A stretch of 64,000 bases of DNA, taken from assembly GCA_947169185.1 (NCBI GenBank), contig CAMVOS010000010.1, forward strand, positions 1-64,000, in the 5' to 3' direction. Origin of the DNA: an uncultured Prevotella sp. (GTDB taxonomy: Bacteria; Bacteroidota; Bacteroidia; Bacteroidales; Bacteroidaceae). Shown piece by piece: positions 42,647 to 51,533 of this stretch. The number at the start of each line of letters is the position of its first letter. Position 1 is the stretch's first letter. A program made the position numbers and the translations under genes. Below the pieces are notes generated by a model that saw only the letters and a program-made list of their open reading frames with translations, was not told the DNA's origin and did no database searches.

Positions 42647-45373
42647 ATGAAACAGATATTGACAGCCGTATTTATATTGTGCATGGTGCAGTCAGCATTC
42701 TGCGTAGAGCAACACCACGACTGGGAAGACAACCACGTATTACAGATCAATCGTGAGCCAGCAAGGGCCTATTTCATACCTTATGGTGTGAAGATTGGTG
42801 ACAGGACACTGTCATTGAATGGCGACTGGCATTTCCGTTGGACTAAGACGCCAAAAGAAATGATTTATGACTTCTATCGAACCGACTATGACGTCAGCAA
42901 CTGGAAGACACTGGCCGTTCCTGCCAACTGGGAGGTCAATGGCTATGGCACACCTATCTATGTGTCTGCTGGCTATCCGTTTAAGATAGACCCACCGTAC
43001 GTCACGCGAGAGCCTAAAAAAGACTGGACGACCTATGAAGAGCGCAATCCTACGGGACAATACAAACGCACCTTTACCCTACCTGCTGCTTGGCAGAGTG
43101 GTCAGACGTTTTTGCGTTTCGAGGGCGTCATGTCGGCCTTTTACGTTTGGATTAACGGCAAACGGGTAGGATATAGTCAGGGCTCGATGGAACCATCTGA
43201 GTTTAACGTCACGTCGTACCTAAAAAATGGTGAGAACCAGATAGCTGTTGAGGTTTATAAGTATTCCGACGGATCCTATCTTGAAGACCAGGACTTTTGG
43301 CGCTTTGGCGGTATTCATCGCGACGTGCTGCTCTATCATACGCCCGATGTACGATTGAGAGATGTGGCCTATCGCACCACACAAGAAAAAGACGGATGGA
43401 CGCTGGCTGTCAACCCACAGTTCTCCGTTTATAATGGCGAGAACGGTGATGGCTATCGGCTCATAGCTACATTGATGGATGGTACTTCCATAGTGTGTAG
43501 CGACTCAGTTGCTGCAGACGAAGTCCTCGACCTGCAACACAAGGCCGCACGCATGAACGAATGGTTCCCCCAGCGTGGCTATCGCAAGTTCAACCGCATG
43601 GCGTTGAAGGTCTCTAATCCGAAGTTGTGGAGTGCCGAGTTTCCCAACCTTTATACCTTAAAACTGGAACTGCAGGATGGCGCAGGGCGTACCATCGAGC
43701 AGACCTCGCTACAGGTAGGTTTCCGTCAGATTAATATTCGTGGTGGACAGCTGCTCATCAACGGCATGCCCATCAAGATACGTGGTGTGAACCGTCATGA
43801 ACATGACCCCTACAAAGCGCGTGTGATGACGGAAGAGCTGATGCTGAAAGACTTGAAACTGATGAAGGAGGCCAATATCAATGCCGTCCGCTTGGCTCAC
43901 TATCCGAACTGTCCGCGCTGGTATGAGCTCTGCGACTCTATCGGCATGTACGTGATGGACGAGGCTGACTGTGAGACACATGGTCTCAGAGGTACATTGG
44001 CAAGTACACCCGACTGGGCAGATGCTTTCCTCGATCGCTGTATCCGTATGGCTGAGCGCGACAAGAATCACCCCTCAGTCATCTTTTGGAGTTTAGGCAA
44101 CGAGAGCGGCTATGGACCTAATCAGGCTGCGATGTCTGCTTGGTTGCATGAGTTCGACCCCACACGCCCCGTTCACTACGAGGGTGCCCAGGGACAGCCC
44201 GATCCATCCTACGTTGATGTCATCTCACGTTTCTATCCGCGTGTGATGCAGGAATACCTGAATCCCGGTATCCCTGAGGGTTCAGATAAAGAACGTGCCG
44301 AGAATGCCCGTTGGGAACGGCTGTTAGAAATTGCTCAACGCGATGGCGATCATTGCACGTGGGTAGGTTCAGATGGTGGTCCACGTCCTGTGCTGACTAG
44401 CGAATATGCACATTGTATGGGCAACGCCCTGGGTAACTTCAAGGAATATTGGGACGAAATCAACTCCCATCCTCGCATGTTAGGTGGCTTTATCTGGGAT
44501 TGGGTCGACCAAGGAATCATGCGTGGCGATAGTGTCTTCTATGGTGGCGACTTTGGCGACAAGCCTAACCTGCATGCGTTCTGCATGAACGGCATCGTGA
44601 TGAGCGACCGTACGCTGACACCTAAATACTACGAGGTACAGGCCATCTATGGCAATGGTCCGCAAGTGAAACTAAATACTGCGAAGCCTACTATAAATAC
44701 CAAAAAGTTGAAGCCTAACCCAGATATGAAGATAGTGCTTGCCACTATCCGTCCGCAGGTATTCCGTGCACCAACGGACAACGACAAGAGTTTTGGCAAT
44801 TGGCTCGCTAAGGACTGGAAACGCTGTGGACTTGACACGCTCCGCATTCCCATGACTACCGAACAAAAAGACAATGAATACGTCTTCACGTTTACCATTC
44901 CTGACGGTTTGCCCGAGATTCCCCGTTTGGGCATCATTATCGAGCTACCTCGCGACTATGAACAACTCTCATGGTACGGTCGCGGACCTTGGGACAACTA
45001 CCCTGATCGTAAGGAGTCATGTCCCATAGGTTTGTGGAAGTCGACGGTTAGCGAACAATACGTTCACTACCCGCGTCCACAGGATTCTGGCAATCACGAA
45101 GACTGCACCTATATCGAACTCAAGACCAAGAAGGGTAAGGTTATACGCATTGAGGCCGTCGATGTTCCTTTCTCGTTCTCTGCTTTGCCGTACACGGCTC
45201 AGTATATAGCCAGCAAGACCCACGACTACGAGCTCGAAGATCAAGGCAAAACCTATCTATCTATCGACTGCGCAGTCATGGGTCTTGGCAATAGCTCATG
45301 TGGACCTGGCGTGCTGAAAAAGTACACCATCGACAAGGCCAAGCGCCACCAACTGAAAATCAGAATTCTATGA
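42647..45373 (+). CDS. GH2 LacZ-type beta-galactosidase, shortened
   Basis: 908-residue secreted enzyme, where LacZ relatives have about 1020-1060. Signal (1-20), then sugar-binding domain (LNGDWHFRW), Ig domain, and TIM barrel with acid/base Glu486 in GNESGYG and nucleophile Glu586 in TSEYAHCMG. The part between IYGNG (about residue 670) and FRAPTDND is only about 40 residues instead of about 165, so most of the usual linker domain 4 is missing; the first half of domain 5 before WYGRGPWDNYPDR is also about 35 residues shorter. The core active-site residues are intact. The last 14 bp overlap the convergent GH13 gene. Likely removes terminal beta-galactose. Confidence 0.9.
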   Translation: MKQILTAVFILCMVQSAFCVEQHHDWEDNHVLQINREPARAYFIPYGVKIGDRTLSLNGDWHFRWTKTPKEMIYDFYRTDYDVSNWKTLAVPANWEVNGYGTPIYVSAGYPFKIDPPYVTREPKKDWTTYEERNPTGQYKRTFTLPAAWQSGQTFLRFEGVMSAFYVWINGKRVGYSQGSMEPSEFNVTSYLKNGENQIAVEVYKYSDGSYLEDQDFWRFGGIHRDVLLYHTPDVRLRDVAYRTTQEKDGWTLAVNPQFSVYNGENGDGYRLIATLMDGTSIVCSDSVAADEVLDLQHKAARMNEWFPQRGYRKFNRMALKVSNPKLWSAEFPNLYTLKLELQDGAGRTIEQTSLQVGFRQINIRGGQLLINGMPIKIRGVNRHEHDPYKARVMTEELMLKDLKLMKEANINAVRLAHYPNCPRWYELCDSIGMYVMDEADCETHGLRGTLASTPDWADAFLDRCIRMAERDKNHPSVIFWSLGNESGYGPNQAAMSAWLHEFDPTRPVHYEGAQGQPDPSYVDVISRFYPRVMQEYLNPGIPEGSDKERAENARWERLLEIAQRDGDHCTWVGSDGGPRPVLTSEYAHCMGNALGNFKEYWDEINSHPRMLGGFIWDWVDQGIMRGDSVFYGGDFGDKPNLHAFCMNGIVMSDRTLTPKYYEVQAIYGNGPQVKLNTAKPTINTKKLKPNPDMKIVLATIRPQVFRAPTDNDKSFGNWLAKDWKRCGLDTLRIPMTTEQKDNEYVFTFTIPDGLPEIPRLGIIIELPRDYEQLSWYGRGPWDNYPDRKESCPIGLWKSTVSEQYVHYPRPQDSGNHEDCTYIELKTKKGKVIRIEAVDVPFSFSALPYTAQYIASKTHDYELEDQGKTYLSIDCAVMGLGNSSCGPGVLKKYTIDKAKRHQLKIRIL

Positions 45374-47285
45374 TGAGCGACTGACGAGGCTTCATCTGCA
45401 AGTCCTTCGACAGGTCGACATAACGGCCCGTCAGGATGTCCTTGGCGCGTTTGGTGCTACCAATGACCTCGGCATAACGCTTCACTTCCATCTTGGCAGG
45501 TATAGTGGTACCATTGAGGATGGTCATGGCTGTCTTACCCCTATATTGGCGTGCAATAACATAGATACCATTGAAGGGGATGAACTGCGTCATCGAACCC
45601 TTTGTAATGACCTGATTGCCCAGACGCCAATGCAGCAGGCGGCTTAGCCACGAGAACATCTGTTGCTCCTGCTTGGTACGTCCCTCACGTGAAAAAGCAT
45701 TATGGTCATCACCTGGGAATCCGCCAGGGAAGTCCTTACGTACATTGCCATCCGTCACTTCCTTCGTACCGTTCATCATTATCTCAGTACCATAGTAGAG
45801 CTGTGGTATACGACGCACAGTCATCAACAAGGCCAGAGCCTGCTTCAGCATCAGCGAGTCGCGACCATTACCCAAGAATCGGTCAGTGTCATGATTGTCG
45901 ATGAATGCCATCACATGCGTAGGATCAACATACAGATAGTCGTAGACGAACGAGTTGTAAAGACGGTTCAAGCCGTTCCACCAAGCATCTGTCTCTTCGT
46001 TCTTGGCCTGCGACAAGCGATCAAAGAAAGCAAAGTCCATCACCGTCTTCAGGTACGAGTTATCTTTTGACAGCTTCGAACCCTTCTGCCATGCAGCAGT
46101 ATAGGCAGGCTCAGTGACCCACGTCTCACCCACGGTATTGAAGTTAGGATACTCCTCGTCTATTTCCTTCATCCAGCGTGCCATACCTTTGGCGTCAGCA
46201 TACGGATAGGTGTCCATGCGGATGCCGTCGATGCCAACAGTCTCAATCCACCACTTTGAGTTCTGGATGAGATAGGTCATCAGGTGCGGATTACGTTGGT
46301 TCAGGTCGGGCATCGTGGGAACGAACCAACCCTCCGTAGTCTCTTTCAGATCAACCTTCGAGGCATATGGATCCTTAACGGGCGTCAGCTTATAGCTAGT
46401 CTGCAGGAATGTGGTGCCCGTAGGATTGCTCGTACCTTTCGACTCCTTCAGCCATTCCGGTAGGTTCAGCCAGTCCTTCGTGGGCATGTCCTGCGTCCAA
46501 GGATGTTCGAAACCTGAGTGGTTGAATATCATGTCCATCACAATCTTCAAGCCCTTCTTGTGGGCTTCGTCGCACAGCTGACGATAGTCGTCGTTCGTAC
46601 CAAAGCGAGGGTCAACACGATAGAAGTTCGTGGTGGCATAGCCATGATAGGTGGCATAGCCACGCTCGTCATCGGGCGAGTCGTTCTCCAAGACGGGCGT
46701 CAGCCACAGGGCTGTCACGCCAAGCTCCTTGAAGTAGTCCAGGTGTTCGCGAATGCCATTCAGGTCGCCACCATGACGTAATGATGGCTGTGTGCGATCC
46801 TCTTTGTAGGCGCGCATACCCTTTACCTGTGGATTGTGGTTGGCACCCTGAGCAAAACGGTCAGGCATCAGCATGTACAACACGTCGCTGATATCGAAGC
46901 CTTTACGCTTCTTGCCCTCCATCTCTCTAGTTTTCAGTACGTAAGGAACTTTCTCGCTCTTCACTTTTCCCTTTTCGTTTTTCACTTTGAAATCCAACAT
47001 CACCGTACCTGCCTCGGCACCCTTCACGTTCAGGTATACCAGCAGATAGTTAGGCGAGTCCAGACGCACCAGACTGTCGATGGTAACTCCTGGATAGTCC
47101 GTCGTTACAGCCTCAGCATCGCGGATACCCTTGCCATACACCATCAGCTGTACCGATGGGTTCTTCATGCCTACGAACCAGTCGATGGGCTCAATGCGGT
47201 TAATCACTGTCGTCGTCTTTTTCGCTGCACTCATTGTCATCACGTTTGCCATCATAATGGCAGTTAATAAAAGAATTTTTCGCAT
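45360..47285 (-). CDS. GH13 neopullulanase / SusA-like alpha-amylase
   Basis: 641-residue enzyme with a signal (1-20), N-terminal starch-domain-like beta domain (about 25-130) and a (beta/alpha)8 barrel. GH13 regions are clear: DMIFNHSG (region I), GIRMDTYPYAD with the nucleophile Asp (II), VGETWV with the acid/base Glu (III) and FIDNHDTDR (IV). This order, the periplasmic signal and the size fit SusA-type neopullulanases that cleave maltooligosaccharides or pullulan. It has its own TATCTTTG box. It is upstream of nothing on the same strand except pullulanase, which lies 131 bp further away, and converges on GH2. No SusC/D homologue is here. Confidence 0.92.
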   Translation of the reverse strand: MRKILLLTAIMMANVMTMSAAKKTTTVINRIEPIDWFVGMKNPSVQLMVYGKGIRDAEAVTTDYPGVTIDSLVRLDSPNYLLVYLNVKGAEAGTVMLDFKVKNEKGKVKSEKVPYVLKTREMEGKKRKGFDISDVLYMLMPDRFAQGANHNPQVKGMRAYKEDRTQPSLRHGGDLNGIREHLDYFKELGVTALWLTPVLENDSPDDERGYATYHGYATTNFYRVDPRFGTNDDYRQLCDEAHKKGLKIVMDMIFNHSGFEHPWTQDMPTKDWLNLPEWLKESKGTSNPTGTTFLQTSYKLTPVKDPYASKVDLKETTEGWFVPTMPDLNQRNPHLMTYLIQNSKWWIETVGIDGIRMDTYPYADAKGMARWMKEIDEEYPNFNTVGETWVTEPAYTAAWQKGSKLSKDNSYLKTVMDFAFFDRLSQAKNEETDAWWNGLNRLYNSFVYDYLYVDPTHVMAFIDNHDTDRFLGNGRDSLMLKQALALLMTVRRIPQLYYGTEIMMNGTKEVTDGNVRKDFPGGFPGDDHNAFSREGRTKQEQQMFSWLSRLLHWRLGNQVITKGSMTQFIPFNGIYVIARQYRGKTAMTILNGTTIPAKMEVKRYAEVIGSTKRAKDILTGRYVDLSKDLQMKPRQSLIIEF

Positions 47286-47315
47286 AACGTGTCCTTAGTT
47301 ATTATTATCTGAGCA

Positions 47316-47323
47316 CAAAGATA
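47316..47323 (-). promoter_or_regulatory. -7 box of the SusA-like GH13 promoter
   Basis: Leftward TATCTTTG, 30 nt before the start at 47285. The gap 47286-47416 otherwise shows nothing notable. Confidence 0.65.
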
Positions 47324-47416
47324 CGCATTATTCTCCTTACTTGCTCCGTATAGTCTTATATTTTAAATAATAAGATGAAAAAACGATTGCACACTACATG
47401 CTAACCATCGGGAAAC

Positions 47417-49354
47417 TTAATCATGTAAGATTAGTGCCGACTGCGGACTGACTGTAGTACGGCGTCCGAAGATCTTATCAGTCGAGTCTTCGTCAATTAC
47501 ACCATCCTTACAAACCACGGTATACATACCTTTGGGAATATTGACTGTCACCGTCTCACGCTTGGGATTGAGAATGACAATGATGTTGCGCCAGTCGTCA
47601 CGTCCAGCATAGTTTTTCAGCTGGAAAGCGACTACGCCAGAAGGTGCCTCAAGGAACTCCAAGTGCTTACGAACCAAATTGGCATCACCCAAGCGGAAAG
47701 CAGGATGGTTGCGACGCAAAGCTATCAAATCGCTATAGTATTTGAACACCTGCGGATAACGCTCCTTATTACTCCAATCAAGCTGGTTGATACTGTCAGG
47801 TGACTCGAAGCTGTTATGTACACCTTTCTTATTGCGTAGTAACTCTTCACCACTCAACATAAAGGGGATACCTTGCGATGTAAAGACGGCAGTCTGAGCC
47901 AACAGGTCAAGGCGAATTAACTCGTCCTGCGACAACTTTGGGATGCTGGCCTTCAGGCGATCCACTAAGCACATGTCATCGTGGCACGAAACGTAGGCCA
48001 ACATCTGAGTAGGTTCAGTTGCCCAAGGCTTTTGGCTGTAGTTTACGTTTTTCATGTTGACCTGCGGATGGCTGATACCACCAACGATGCCGAACTTTAA
48101 ACTCTCAACCTCAACATTGCCAGCAAACTGTCCTGGTTTGCCAGTATTTAAACGCCCCAGCCACCCGGAAACGGTATCATCAGAGAACGGACCTCGTAGG
48201 GCGTCACGTATCTCATCAGAGAATGCGGCGATGCCTGGCATTTGCGGCATATTAGCCTTCATACCAAGTTTTTCGTTTGGCAAAGCACATGAGCCTGCGC
48301 TCCAACCCTCGCCATACATCAGAATCGATGGATTGATTTTATCAAGTTCGGCACGGATGGCGTTCATCGTCTCAATATCGTGACAACCCATCAAATCAAA
48401 ACGGAAGCCATCGACACGGTACTCGTTATACCAGTACTTCACCGATTCTATCATAAACTGGCGCATCATCGGCTTATCAGATGCCGTTTCGTTGCCACAG
48501 CCAGAGCCGTTGCTATACTGTCCGTCAGCCGTCTTGCGATAGTAATAATCGGGATAGGTACGCTGGAAATTGCTATGTTCGATATCGTAGGTATGGTTAT
48601 ACACCACGTCAAGGATAACAGCAATACCTACTTCATGAAGTGCGTTCACCATCTCCTTGAACTCGCGGACACGACAATAGGGGTCGTAGGGATCGGTAGA
48701 GTAACCACCCTCGGGCACGTTATAGTTCACAGGGTCGTAACCCCAGTTATATTTGTTATCACTAAGACGTGTCTCGTCCACAGAGCCATAATCATAGCTA
48801 GGCAGGATATGTACCGCGTTGACACCCAGGGACTTCAGATGTTCGATGGCCCACGGCTCAGTCAGTGCCAAGAACTTTCCTGGATACTTTGCATCAGGAC
48901 GCGCTATAGAAAAGTCACGATGGTGCAATTCATAGATAACCAGGTCGGCAGGCGACTTGATAATGGGATGCTCGTCGCAGCACCAATGTTCAGGGAACGT
49001 TTTTTCTTTGTCAATGATAGCACCACGCTTGCCATTGACGCCTACAGCCTTTGCAAAGACACCTGGGCACTCACCTCGCCCCATATCGAATGTATAGAAC
49101 TTGTTCATCAGGTCGCCAGCTGCCGTTGCAGTCCAGAGGCCATCCTTTAGCGTCATCTTGATGGTCTTCAGAGCTTTTCCGCCCTCTCCTTCCTTATAGA
49201 TACGCACCACGACCTTTTTTGCATCAGCAGGTGCAAAAAGTCTGAACGTGGTCTGCTGAAGAGTATAACTCACCTCGTCAAATTTAAATTCCTGGGCTTG
49301 CGCTGTTGTTACCATCATGAGTAATGCAGTCAGTAATAATTGTAGTTTTTTCAT
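47417..49354 (-). CDS. Type I pullulanase (GH13 subfamily 14 type)
   Basis: 645-residue debranching enzyme that cleaves alpha-1,6 links in pullulan and limit dextrins. Signal (1-20), N-terminal CBM48-like beta domain (about 25-140) and a GH13 barrel holding the pullulanase signature YNWGYDPVNYNVPEG, DVVYNHT (region I), GFRFDLMGCHD (II, nucleophile Asp), YGEGWS (III, acid/base Glu) and VSCHDD (IV). It is 5 bp downstream of a TlpA-like lipoprotein gene on the same strand, making a likely two-gene unit. Together with the SusA-like gene it forms the starch part of the window. Confidence 0.93.
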   Translation of the reverse strand: MKKLQLLLTALLMMVTTAQAQEFKFDEVSYTLQQTTFRLFAPADAKKVVVRIYKEGEGGKALKTIKMTLKDGLWTATAAGDLMNKFYTFDMGRGECPGVFAKAVGVNGKRGAIIDKEKTFPEHWCCDEHPIIKSPADLVIYELHHRDFSIARPDAKYPGKFLALTEPWAIEHLKSLGVNAVHILPSYDYGSVDETRLSDNKYNWGYDPVNYNVPEGGYSTDPYDPYCRVREFKEMVNALHEVGIAVILDVVYNHTYDIEHSNFQRTYPDYYYRKTADGQYSNGSGCGNETASDKPMMRQFMIESVKYWYNEYRVDGFRFDLMGCHDIETMNAIRAELDKINPSILMYGEGWSAGSCALPNEKLGMKANMPQMPGIAAFSDEIRDALRGPFSDDTVSGWLGRLNTGKPGQFAGNVEVESLKFGIVGGISHPQVNMKNVNYSQKPWATEPTQMLAYVSCHDDMCLVDRLKASIPKLSQDELIRLDLLAQTAVFTSQGIPFMLSGEELLRNKKGVHNSFESPDSINQLDWSNKERYPQVFKYYSDLIALRRNHPAFRLGDANLVRKHLEFLEAPSGVVAFQLKNYAGRDDWRNIIVILNPKRETVTVNIPKGMYTVVCKDGVIDEDSTDKIFGRRTTVSPQSALILHD

Positions 49355-49359
49355 CTTTG

Positions 49360-50379
49360 CTAATCTTTATTCTCGTCTTTCAATAATTTCTCAAGTTTCT
49401 CGTCCAGCTTCTGGGGCGTCAAGTCCCGTTCCAAGACGCGTCCTTTATTGTCTGCAATAACATTGGAAGGAACGCTGCTGAAACCAAACTTGCTGAGCAG
49501 AGGCGACTGCCACATACGCCCATCACATACTGTCGACCACTTCAGCGAGTCTCGATCTACTACTGTACGCTTGCACTCAACAGGACTGCCGTCCAGACAG
49601 ATACTGATTATAGCCAACTTGTCGCCATACATCTTTTTCTTCTCTTTCAGTCTACGCTGCATGTCGGTGCTTTGGTAGTTCCACGAAGCCCATGCTGTCA
49701 CCACATTCACTCTAGCCTTCAAATCGTTCTCACTTACCTGACGACCTTTCACGTCTTTGGCACTGAACTTGGGCAGTTGCTTCAGCGACACTCCCTGTAA
49801 GGCCTTCAATTGTTTTTCAAGTTCAATGAGTTGGCCGTTTTCAGGTTGCTGTTCCAGCAACATTTTAGCAAGAATCGCCGCTTTTCTGAAATCGCGCTGA
49901 GGGTCAGCAATAAAATAACGCTTCAGCAAATAGACACTCGCCAGTGACGAACGATGGTCTTTGATAAAATTCTCAACAGCCTTGGGAATCTCAGGAGGCG
50001 TCAGACGATTGATTTCCATACGGATCTTGGTCATTTCTTCGTTGTCGTCAAGACCTTTGACTGTCATCTCTTTCATATGAGAGGCATCACCCTTGATTTC
50101 TGCCTTTTCACCAGGTTCACCAAAGACTGCCAACTCGGAGAAGTTTGGGAACACGATGACAAAGGTGGCCTTGTCGCGCAACATGGTCTCATAGGCAAAG
50201 CGACCCTCACGAACCTTAATAGTATCAATACCATTGATACCTCCATCAGGACTGTATACTAGGAACTCGCCCTGATTCATGTGGCGCAGACGACCCTCGA
50301 TACGAAAACTATTGCCACCAGGTCCACAACCCGTCAGTAACAGAAGCACGGACAAACAGAATAAGCAATATTGCTTCAC
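49360..50379 (-). CDS. Thioredoxin-fold lipoprotein lacking CXXC, DUF4369-type
   Basis: 339-residue lipoprotein: signal with LLTGC (Cys about 18), N-terminal DUF4369-type beta domain (FRIEGRLRHMNQGEFLVYS), helical linker, and a C-terminal TlpA/ResA-like thioredoxin fold beginning QLPKFSAKDVKGRQVS. At the redox position the sequence is TAWASWNYQSTDM, where active relatives have WCxxC; both active-site Cys are absent, so it should not catalyse disulphide exchange. It is 5 bp upstream of pullulanase. A structural, binding or chaperone role is inferred. Related DUF4369 thioredoxin-like lipoproteins are common in Bacteroidetes. Confidence 0.85.
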   Translation of the reverse strand: MKQYCLFCLSVLLLLTGCGPGGNSFRIEGRLRHMNQGEFLVYSPDGGINGIDTIKVREGRFAYETMLRDKATFVIVFPNFSELAVFGEPGEKAEIKGDASHMKEMTVKGLDDNEEMTKIRMEINRLTPPEIPKAVENFIKDHRSSLASVYLLKRYFIADPQRDFRKAAILAKMLLEQQPENGQLIELEKQLKALQGVSLKQLPKFSAKDVKGRQVSENDLKARVNVVTAWASWNYQSTDMQRRLKEKKKMYGDKLAIISICLDGSPVECKRTVVDRDSLKWSTVCDGRMWQSPLLSKFGFSSVPSNVIADNKGRVLERDLTPQKLDEKLEKLLKDENKD

Positions 50380-50468
50380 GTGTAATCTCCTATAATTATT
50401 TATTAAACTCCAAATCCTCGCTGCCCCACGTATTCAGCCAAGGATATTTCTCAATAGCTTGACGTTTC

Positions 50469-51149
50469 TTATTGCTTGATTGCCTTCAACACTTGCTCAC
50501 TAATGGTCTTCATACCCTTTTGGTTGGGATGTCCGGCCTGCTTGTCGATATCCTTTAGCTGAATGACAGGAATGCCGTAGTGCTTACAGATAACAGCTGT
50601 CGACTCCACAATCTCCTTGCGCAACTCCGTATTCTGGATAAAGTAGATACGCACATTGGGATAGCGACACAGCGCATCGTTCAACAGCTTGGCCAGCGCA
50701 GGACGATAGGTGTACAGGTCGGCACGCTTCCAATCCTTATAGATGTATTCGCCCACCTTCGCACCACACCAGCTGTCGTTGGTGTTACCAAATATCAAGA
50801 TGATGTCGGGACTGCCCAAACGCGGCAGACGGGTAATAAACGAGCGGGGACTGTAGTCCTCATCATTATAACCCGTATAACAAATGGTAGCGCCACTATA
50901 CGAATCGTTCTTCTCCAACAGGTATCCCCCATCCTTCACGACCTGCCACCACCATGTCTGCTGCACGTTGCTGACATCCGTCCGTTTGGGGTCAATCGGA
51001 TCAAAATACCACACCTCGTTCCCCTCAGGAATATAGTTCTGATAGGTAGAGTAAGAGTCACCCAAGATACTGATTCTCAGTCGCTGCTGAGCCACTGCCG
51101 TCATTGACAGCAGCAAGGTTAACAGAAAAACACTTCTTTTCATCATCAT
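50469..51149 (-). CDS. Secreted SGNH/GDSL hydrolase
   Basis: 226-residue esterase or lipase-like protein. Three Met in a row (MMMKRSVFLL) make the start uncertain by 6 nt; a signal ends near AVAQQ. The GDSL block ISILGDSYSTYQ holds the nucleophile Ser, FGNTNDSW the block III Asn and KQAGHPNQKG the catalytic His. SGNH enzymes in such settings remove acetyl groups or cleave polysaccharide esters; its exact substrate is unknown. A -7 box at 51171-51178 gives a short leader. After the stop, another frame reads KKRQAIEKYPWLNTWGSEDL and then stops, resembling a lost C-terminal tail. Confidence 0.85.
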   Translation of the reverse strand: MMMKRSVFLLTLLLSMTAVAQQRLRISILGDSYSTYQNYIPEGNEVWYFDPIDPKRTDVSNVQQTWWWQVVKDGGYLLEKNDSYSGATICYTGYNDEDYSPRSFITRLPRLGSPDIILIFGNTNDSWCGAKVGEYIYKDWKRADLYTYRPALAKLLNDALCRYPNVRIYFIQNTELRKEIVESTAVICKHYGIPVIQLKDIDKQAGHPNQKGMKTISEQVLKAIKQ

Positions 51150-51170
51150 CAATAATAACGTTATTGATTG

Positions 51171-51178
51171 CAAAGATA
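51171..51178 (-). promoter_or_regulatory. -7 box of the SGNH gene promoter
   Basis: Leftward TATCTTTG, 21-27 nt before the candidate start codons. Confidence 0.65.
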
Positions 51179-51267
51179 GTGCAAATCGAGCGAATAGCAA
51201 AATAAATTACGATTTATTATCATTTCCAAGACGCAGCCTTTCTATTATCACAGTTCGCACCTTGCTT

Positions 51268-51325
51268 GCTCGGACCTCGTGAGGCGTCTGCTCGGAGCGC
51301 GTGGTCTGTTCCCACCTTGGGAATA
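51268..51325. repeat. Mixed repeat: ggtccgag-type copy plus a TTCCCA palindrome
   Basis: The inverse of the 16434 repeat unit (ctcggacctcgtga, gtctgctcgga) spans 51268-51297, and TTCCCA-cct-TGGGAA is at 51309-51323, the same palindrome as at 28176-28236. It lies between the SGNH gene and tRNA-Leu. Confidence 0.6.
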
Positions 51326-51332
51326 TTACAGC

Positions 51333-51365
51333 AAAAAAAACGAGGCAGATGTACTCTGTCTCGTT
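51333..51365 (-). terminator. Intrinsic terminator of tRNA-Leu
   Basis: Read leftward, aacgag plus caga pairs with tctg plus ctcgtt across one mismatch (51339-51365) and is followed by a run of T. It closes the tRNA transcript before the SGNH promoter region. Confidence 0.65.
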
Positions 51366-51370
51366 TTCGT

Positions 51371-51453
51371 GCCGCGAGCGGGACTCGAACCCGCACAGCT
51401 GCAATAGCCAAGGGATTTTAAGTCCCTCGTGTCTACCATTCCACCATCGCGGC
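51371..51453 (-). tRNA. tRNA-Leu (anticodon TAA)
   Basis: 83-nt gene: acceptor arms GCCGCGA/TCGCGGC pair fully, the anticodon loop CTTAAAA sits on an AGGGA/TCCCT stem giving anticodon TAA, the T-arm has GTTCGAGTCC and the long variable arm marks a class II tRNA. No CCA is encoded. A full promoter lies upstream and a terminator downstream. Confidence 0.95.
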
Positions 51454-51479
51454 AGCAGACTTATTTGCTAAATCGGCTG

Positions 51480-51511
51480 CAAAGGTACGAAATAATTACT
51501 TGACAGCCAAA
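51480..51511 (-). promoter_or_regulatory. Promoter of tRNA-Leu
   Basis: Leftward TACCTTTG (51480-51487) with TTTG (51508-51511) 20 bp upstream, a complete Bacteroidetes -33/-7 pair. Confidence 0.75.
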
Positions 51512-51533
51512 TTTTATTTAGACTTTTTACATC

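Noticed and set aside
51371..51453. Integrated element with tRNA attachment site
   Set aside because: No integrase or truncated tRNA copy was seen near tRNA-Leu; only short repeats.
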